A DNA stretch of 64,000 nt from assembly GCA_963556145.1 (NCBI GenBank), contig OY744468.1, positions 806,001-870,000 of the forward strand. Direction: 5' to 3'. The DNA is from Hygrocybe punicea. Lineage: Eukaryota; Basidiomycota; Agaricomycetes; Agaricales; Hygrophoraceae. Below are positions 56,576 to 64,000 of the stretch, piece by piece. How positions within the stretch are numbered: the first letter of the stretch is position 1; every line of letters starts with the position of its first letter. The position numbers and the translations under genes were made by a program. The notes below the pieces were generated by a model. That model ran no database searches, was not told the origin of the DNA, and was given only the letters and a program-made list of their open reading frames with translations.

Positions 56576-59500
56576 TTAAAATTGTGCATATACAAATAGT
56601 ACAGCATTATTACCATTTCGTGACAATAAATTAATATTTGAAAAGTCATCTATATCACCTTCATTAATACAAATTGATCTGGTTGATATACCATCATGAA
56701 ACCATACCATACCGTTGATGAATATGCAGGCAGTAAAATGTGCATCACCATAGTACACAATTCCTCTCAATGTGAAAGCAGTGGATATGTCATCAATTGA
56801 CTTGACTAACTATTAAATTCTCAATAGAGTCAACTGTAAACATGATTAGAGGTGGAATTTTGTTAAATGCAATAAATTTAGTAATCTCTCCCCAACACAA
56901 CTGACATTTGTGCTGTTGTCTATTGACTATGATTTGAGCAAGATATGCTGAGATTGTTCCGGAAAATGAATATGAACAATGAAAGATGGCATCACATCTA
57001 TCATTTTCCAGAATGGTTATGTTTTCACAATTCATACATTTAAGACAAGTTGAAGTCATTGGTTCATTTGCTTTCATTATATAATGGGCCAAATCACTTA
57101 TGGCAATGCCAACTTGACCATAAGGAAATATTTCGGGTTTATCTTGATGCAATAAATGTCTGATTGTATTTCTAACTGTTTCTAAATCTGTTGTGTGATT
57201 CTTGGATCGTTTGAATCCTAAGCTCAAAATCTTTAATATGTCATTGATGCTATTGAATCTTTTTTTCCAACTTGATGGATCTTCATTCCATATTGCTAGT
57301 AATATTGTAAAGAGTGAATCATAAGCACAGCTCCAATCTCGCGCATCCCATATAAACCCTTTTGGTTCATTTAATTCAATAGTACTTGTTTTTCGTCTTT
57401 TTTTCACAATGGAAGATGAACTTACAACTTGTTGTAATTTTCGTTTTTTATTTTGCAATACATTGGCTGTGGAATTTTTATGAGTAACAGTGATTGGAAC
57501 AGTTCCTTTTGCAGGAACAAAGTTGAGGTTTCTGAAATCTGCCTTTTGATGTTTGTTCATAGGTTTAATTAATTGCCATGGAGAGGGCTGTGTTGTGTAT
57601 TGATTTAGTTGCTCCATGGCTTTCCATGCAATAGCATGATAAATTTTTTTTGGAATATATGACTTTTCTTTCCATTTTCTAAATTGATCAATGATAGAAT
57701 TTCGCTGATCTCCCTTGACATGGTCTGGTAAGAGTCCTTGATATTTCAGTTTGGTAATCTCATCAAGCAGTTCTAATTCTCTGAATTCTTGCCTGAGATA
57801 TCCAGAAGCACCACCTGTAATTACTTTAGGATCAAAGCCTTGCATGATGATAGTTCCTGCTGCAGATGCACTTCTTGATAAGCAAGTATAGTAGGATTGG
57901 TGGTTTCTACAACTACTGAGATCAACTACATTGTTAGAATGGGTACGCCCTTGACATGCATAATCGGTCATGGCAAAATTAGGGAGTACCAACACTTGTT
58001 CTCTTGACAAAGATATCACATCATCATTGGGTAATGAGCACGTGGTGGAGGTGACATGTTTTGTAATCAGCACCACATTTTCAGGAAGGCCATCTATGTA
58101 TATTTTTTTTGGAGGATTTATTAATCTGACAAATAAAGTGTCCAGTACAATTTGTTGTTCTGGGCCTGTTGCACTCTGCCAACCTACAACAACTGCCTCA
58201 GCTCCTTTGGTAATGCAGCACTCTGTTGCATCATTGTTTCTCAGTATCACCGGCATGCCTATACATAACTCCAATTTTCCTGGTATATGATCAGAGGATG
58301 ATGCATGTGGTTGGTTCCATAGTAATTTCTGGAGTGAAGGTTCTAATATTCTTGTGTGTCAAACAGGATCTGCAATCGTTGATCTGTAATGAGACTTGCT
58401 TTTGTTCTTGAAATTAGTATGATCATTCCATCTGTCTATTGAATAAAATGATGTTAATGGTCTTTTATTCTCAGCAGCAAAACGTTGGACACCTAGTTCA
58501 TTGATTTTGTCTTTTTGTGCATTCAATGCAGTAACAACTGATACATTCCTGGACTTCTTTTAAGCTAATTTTGGATCATTTGGACCTTTTCCTGCAATAA
58601 GAGTATGACGAAATGCAATATCTTCGGCAGTACATGCTTTGTATCTCATTATTTGCAACGCCTGTCTCAGTTGGACATCTTCTTTTGACTGATTGGTTTG
58701 TCTCATATTTTCATGTAATATAACAACCATTGTAATCTGATGCCAAAGAGCTTTGCCTATAGCAGCTTCCTGATTTGCTATAGTTTGACTGGAATTGATT
58801 TGGACACCAACGGTTCCAGAGTACAAAGGAGCACCACTCATAGCTGGTGGAAGTTGGCCAAAATCTCCTGCAAATACCATATTAATGCCACCAAAGGGTT
58901 CATCATAAATGGCACGTGCTTTTGCACATTGAGCACTGATTTTATACATATCTCTGCAGGATAACATTGATACTTCATCAATGAAAATGTAATCCACACC
59001 ATCAAGATTGGCACGGACTTGTGCAAGGGAACGAGATGATCCTCCGTGATTAATTCCCAGAATGGAATGATCCATTTACAAGGGCAGCAGCAGCACCAGT
59101 TGGAGCAAGAACCAAAAACCGATGACTCTGGTTGTGTTTACCAAAAAAACAAATCAATGCTTTGATTACTTGTGATTTTCCCGTGCCTGCCATACCACCA
59201 AGAAAAATGTGTAGCTTCTCTGAACTGTTAATCAAGGTAGAGTGATTAGCAATGATATGAAATGCTCTTTTTTGGTCTGTATTCAACTTGAAATCATTGA
59301 TAGTTATATCAATTAGATGAAGATCAGCTTTGTTGGCAGGAATAAACATGTGGTGGATGTATGCTGCATCAACTATTTTGACATTATTAGATTGAAAATT
59401 TGACAATTTAGTTATGGTCCCTGTCTTTGATGGCAAATTTTTATTTTGTTCTTCAATGATTTCCTTTTTCTTGGCAAGGACCGTGGCTCTCCATAATTTT

Positions 59501-62500
59501 GCTGATTGTGTTACAGAGGGTTCTACAGGTATTAATGGTCCTATATCTGGGATACCATCAATACAGTTATCAAGCCATCCTGTCCTTTTCATGGTTCTTT
59601 CAGCTATTAGCATTTCATCCTTTCTTTTTTTTCCCTTATAACCAAGTGTCACAAGTAATTCTGTGTCTGTATTTTCATCAAGGGTATCGTTGAAATCATC
59701 TCCATTACATGCTAGTTCAGCATTGTGCATGTCATCCATTTCGTCAAAATTGTTTGAAGTGGTCCATGAATATTTGATATCTTCAGTATTATTCTTTTGA
59801 TGTTTAGCAGAGAAATCATCTCTTGCATCAAGACACTCATATCGCAGACTAAAGTATTTCATTATTTCAAGCTGTCTTTTAGAAAACTTATAATTTGTGA
59901 AAGCATTGTCCCATGTTTGTAATTTATTTTTGAGTTCTTTGCCATTTCTCCATGGCTTGAAAAAAGTTAACATTGTACAACAATAATATTCTCGATCAAC
60001 ACAATCAGCCCTTGGTAAATTGTTTGGAATGAAATTAGGAACTATGAAGGGATCATTTCCTTTCATTTTTGCATGGTGGGTCAGATACTGTACATGATTG
60101 CGTTGCAAAGTATAATCTTTTTTATTTTTCGTTGATATATCAATTTCTATTTCATCAACTTCATCTGATTCATCACCTATGTCTGTGCTTGTATTATCAT
60201 TCTTGTTCTTTTTATTTAAGCTGTCAGGCCTTTGAATTTCATCGATTTGCATGAACATATAATTATCACTAACCTCAGACTCTGCACCAATCACTTCGGA
60301 ATTCCTATCAAAAACACTTTTTATTACTTCAAAAATGCTATAGGTTTTCAAAGACATCTTTGTAATATAATCTGTTATATATGCAACTATTGCCTTTATA
60401 GCAGTACCAGATAACAAACTAGTAACATCAGAATTACATCGCAGCATATAACTTACTTCAGGTGTTACTGTGTTCATCCAAGGCTCACTGTGCTTGAGGT
60501 TAAGAGCACCAGTATTAGGTTCTACAAAGGTTTGGTGAAAGATATCTCTTGCAAATCGTCTTTTACATTCACCTTTAGAATTAAGACAGTATGGTTTTCT
60601 TTTTCCATCGTGTCTGTTATGTAAATTTAATTGCAATAAAAGAGAATCAACAATCTCTGTGAACTTTTGCCACCATGTTGATCTTTTGTCATGATATTGA
60701 CAATTCATAGAACATGTATATGAAGGTGGATCTGGGAGAACACATGTTGGAGGTTGATATTCAGGTATTGCCATCATCTGTTCCATTTTCTGGGATACCT
60801 CTTCCTTAGAACCTGTCAATAATTGTCCTATGCACAAACATTCCAAGTACTCTACTAATCTCTTCTGAAAATCAGAATTTTCATCCATAATTTTGTCACG
60901 TATTTCCTGAGGTGTAAGGCATCCCTTTACCCATAGCAGCATGTGAAGATGCAAGGTAAGACAGCCTTGTTCCTCTACTGTTCCATAATAACCTGATGTG
61001 CTTCCATACAGACCAGGATGAGATTCATTTATTCCTAATATATGTTTGATGAACATTTCAGTAGTAAAATGAAAAAAGCAGGCTCCAGCAACTGGATTAT
61101 TTGCAATGAGTTTGTAACAATCCTGAGGTTGATGTAGTTTAGGATAAAACTTTTCTTTGTTGTCAGCATAATATAAGCATAGTGGGTGATTGATGTCTAC
61201 CAATATAGGATATCAGAGACCAAATCTCATTTCGCATGTATTTCTTGTTAGTAAGTGAACCTTTTACCTGACCAGCTACATGGTCCAAGTCTGAAATGAG
61301 CTTATAGCATACTTTTTCCTCAGGTGTTTCCGGTTTTACTTTATCACCTCTAGACAATCTTTTAGAGAGATCATCTAAAACAGCGGTATTGATATTCATC
61401 AAGCGATCTGCAATATCATTGAAATTATGTTTGTTAGTCAACAAATATCCACCTGTTGTACTGTCTTTAATCCGTTCCTGATTGAATGCAATCAGTGGAA
61501 AATAGGGATCAGTTTGAAATCTTTTGTCATGGTAAATCAGGAGGTGTCTTTTGTGCATCATATCACTAATAATTAAAACATCTTTGTCAATGCTACCAAT
61601 GCCACCCAAGCCATATGGAAAGAGGCAAGGAAACATCATCGGATATAACTGAGGATTATTGAAGAAGGACTCTGGATTTCTAGCATGGCTTATTGCAAGA
61701 ACACCACCATGATCATTTATCAAATGTTTTGACACTCTAGCTATTAATGCTTTTGGACTTGTAATATCTAGATTATCACCAGTTACTCCACTCACAACGA
61801 AAGGACAAGGCCCATCTTCCACACCATCTTCCTCTTCATTGTCAAATGCACTAGTAGCTTCCAGTTCCTTATTTGTGTCTGCTGGTCGATATGCAACCAC
61901 AACAGGAATTCCATGATCTGGATATTGTTCTAGGTTTTCATAGGAGATGTCTAAACCATAGTAGTCTATGTGGTTCAATTTAAGCCATTCTAAAGCTGCA
62001 GAAACCCGCTTCCTGCAAACTAATAAAGGGGTTCACTCCATGTCTTCTGGAGTTGGTCTAGCAGGACCAGTGAAAATGAAAGCTAACACTTCATCAAGTT
62101 CTTTAACTGTTGGAGGTAATCGTTGATATATCTTTGGTGTTGGATTCTGAAACATGATGGCATTTGCTTTCATTTTATGCATCCCAGATGACACACATAC
62201 AATACATTTGTTGTGACGAACACGAGCAATCAACAGTTGTTCAGCAAATGTCAGATTTTGAAATTGCGCAGGAATAGTGCCTATCCAAAGGCCATTTGCT
62301 AAAGCATATTTGGGAGTTCTACCTTTGTCCAGGCTGCCGACACATGGCTTGCATATCCATTTACATGTGTCATCCAGTACTGGACCTTTAAATAAATTCA
62401 AATTGAACATAGTCATGCATGATCTTCTATATGCCATTGCAAATTGTAGTGTGATCCACAGCAAGGTTGCTTGTGACATAGCAATAGCCTTACATCGAAA

Positions 62501-63038
62501 TAAATATAATTTGAAGTCATGTCGTCTCAGGAGACATTGCATGAATAGTGATAGGTTTCATAAAACAATACAAAGCAAAAAGATATTTAGAAGGTAAGTA
62601 GTATGATGTGGCATATTCAATAGAATATATCTGTATTTCGAAAGTGGAATGCTTAACTGTTGTCGAAAAGTGTAATGGATCAAGTTTCAAATTATCTTTT
62701 GTTGTCTGATTGAACTTTAGAAGTCGTGAAGCATTTATTTGTATCGGTATCGCTGAACCGCCCTGATCTGGGGCAAACTCATGTTCTATGAGTTCTTCTT
62801 TAAAATCACCCAGTTCTTGGGTAGAGCGCTCATGTCCTATGACTTTACCTTGAAATATGTTCGGTTCCTGGACCAAACTCGATACCAAAGGCAAGACGAT
62901 TGACTCAGCAGAGATGTACGTGAGTTGGCCTGGGCATAGTTGTGGAAATTGTATTACATTGGCAAGAATGTGTAAAGAAGTGACAAGAAAGCATGTGTAG
63001 ATGATATTGTCGAGATATATGTGGATTTGTGAGAGCAA
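56576..63038 (-). pseudogene. Helitron Rep/helicase/USP protein gene, copy C (retains catalytic Rep)
   Basis: Best copy for the nuclease. The frame 61203-59050 holds HUH motif CLTLHLHMLLW (His codons near 60951-60943) and the two-tyrosine motif AYITDYITK (Tyr codons near 60381 and 60369), then PIF1 Walker A GGMAGTGKSQ. Lesions: a 0.78-kb deletion near 62390 fuses FNLNLF to KGPVLDD and removes much of the Cys-rich N-terminus; TGA after DME at 62033; a ~35-bp deletion and frameshift near 61200 removing the conserved G-P...F-T segment; an 8-bp deletion at ~59075; stops near 58560 and 58360. The USP-like tail (58274-56576) shares its frameshift with copy B. The Rep and helicase together would nick, join and unwind DNA during rolling-circle transposition, if intact. 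Confidence 0.88.
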
Positions 63039-63604
63039 GAGTAAATGTGGTGATATCTATTTAACTTGTTTAGTGGTTCGGATCATGAATCACAACAATT
63101 AACATGCCGAGTTTGATCATATGATATCGCTCCATTTGTATGGCTCTCTGAAACTGTATATTGTGCCCAAAGGCTGTGTTTATTCCCATTTGGTTGCTTC
63201 CTGTGATGCAATGATTTCGTCATTGCCTATTCTTTACCATTTGCAAATTGGCAAATTAACAAGATAGCATTGGTATAGGCTGCAGTGGTGTGTTTTGTAT
63301 GTGACGTTTGACTGAGATTATAATTAATAATCTACAAGAAAGAATTTGAGCCTGAACATACATATATGTTATAATTGATAACATTTATTGTATTGTCGAA
63401 TTCTCTCCTTATTTTAGTCGTACATTATTCAAAGCAACAGATAAATTTGTTTTCATACAAGCACAAAAAATGTAGAATTCAAAGATGATGGTAGAAGCAT
63501 GTAGAAAGGAGCATCAAAGAATTTGAGCATAATCGTTGCTGGATAATGTAATGCAACGTAGGACATTCCATTCTGCCTGGTATTTGGGCAGCAACATTTT
63601 TTTT
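63039..63604. other. Helitron C upstream region, no gene seen
   Basis: The first ~140 bp match the upstream flanks of copies D and B (ATGATCAAAC, GTTAATTGTTGTxATGATCC on the coding strand), a likely promoter region. The remainder is AT-rich without recognisable content. Confidence 0.55.
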
Positions 63605-63720
63605 TGAAGTTGTTGTGGCTTGCCGAACGGTTGACGAACGAATCGAACACCGTTCGGCAAGTGTTTGGTAAGCCATATAAGTACTATTTATAAACGCCGT
63701 TCGGCAAGTGCTTGTTAACC
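63605..63720. repeat. Palindromic core repeat, diverged
   Basis: CTTGCCGAACG ... CGTTCGGCAAG, a compensated variant of the CTTGTCGAACA / TGTTCGACAAG core: both arms changed together, so the stem is preserved. A half-copy follows at ~63695. Confidence 0.75.
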
Positions 63721-64000
63721 TGTCACAAACATACTGATACATGCTACATAGCTAGACAATTGCCACCACAGATGAACTGTAAGGTTAATCTTAGCCTGTC
63801 GATTTCATAACTAGCATTCGATCAATGATGCATATACTCACATAGAATACAGAATATTTGAATCAACTTATCAATCACTTGTGACTGTCATTCTCAGTGG
63901 TTTGACTTGGAATATTCTCTTATCTCAGTTCATGCATTAATCACAGCAGGGAACCGATCGATTTATGAATATAACAAGAACTACAAATTTCGCGATGGTA

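Larger units (their letters stand above)
56508..64000 (-). mobile_element. Helitron C (5' end beyond the window)
   Basis: Minus-strand Helitron. CTAG occupies 56508-56511 with the conserved 3' hairpin block upstream of it (56512-56560). The protein gene is at 56576-63038. The host base pair at the insertion is A|T, the usual Helitron target. No 5' terminus is seen up to 64000. Palindromic core repeats at 63605-63720 fit the 5' region of the family. Confidence 0.8.

Noticed and set aside
1..64000. tRNA or rRNA genes
   Set aside because: I saw no cloverleaf with tRNA box A/B text and no rRNA-like sequence.

Overview
The window looks like a transposon-rich stretch of a filamentous basidiomycete (Agaricomycetes-like) nuclear genome. 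The evidence is short spliceosomal introns of about 50-60 bp with GT..AG ends, fungal-type Helitron proteins (DUF6570-like region, Helitron_like_N, Y2 HUH Rep, PIF1-type helicase), a fungal-type alpha-kinase, an integrase-type DDE transposase of a kind common in mushroom genomes, hAT-like MITEs and dispersed minisatellites. I see no ordinary single-copy housekeeping gene, rRNA or tRNA. The only housekeeping homology is a broken piece of the splicing helicase gene BRR2 inside a transposon.

Layout. 1-3532 is a decayed Helitron protein gene (copy A). 4205-5404 is a hAT-like element. 6427-15095 holds a decayed four-gene module: gene 1 on minus, gene 2 on plus, gene 3 on minus, gene 4 on plus. It closes with a Helitron 3' end at 15960. 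16966-19771 on the minus strand is part of another Helitron gene (copy D/E), split by a 1.8-kb nested Helitron at 17075-18858. From 19772 to 52193 lies what I read as one giant Helitron. It has a 5' terminus, blocks of ~169-bp repeats, a second and better kept copy of the four-gene module (22198-45645), an autonomous-type but damaged protein gene (copy B, 46601-52124), and a hairpin-CTAG 3' terminus. The other half of copy D/E resumes at 52194 and runs to 53621. Joining the two flanks restores the interrupted reading frame with no base lost or duplicated. A fourth Helitron gene (copy C, minus, 56576-63038) sits in a fragment of a third gene-2 copy and retains the HUH and two-tyrosine catalytic motifs.

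Inside the giant Helitron, between genes 1 and 2, sits a separate DNA transposon (23995-38673 as assembled). It has terminal inverted repeats of about 1.8 kb and flanking TTTT. It carries an integrase-type transposase, an apparently intact alpha-kinase gene and a BRR2 fragment. Its 5.3-kb interior appears twice in direct orientation around a 100-N gap, which is most simply an assembly artefact. The real element is then about 8.9 kb, and the giant Helitron about 26.7 kb.

Working together. The Helitron proteins are the expected mobilisation machinery (Rep nicking and joining, helicase unwinding) and have an unusual C-terminal deubiquitinase-like (USP fold) region. No copy is intact, but their defects differ. 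The four-gene module is repeated in the same order and orientation next to Helitron ends, so it behaves as Helitron cargo. Its function is unknown; gene 3 shows weak ATP-grasp-like features.
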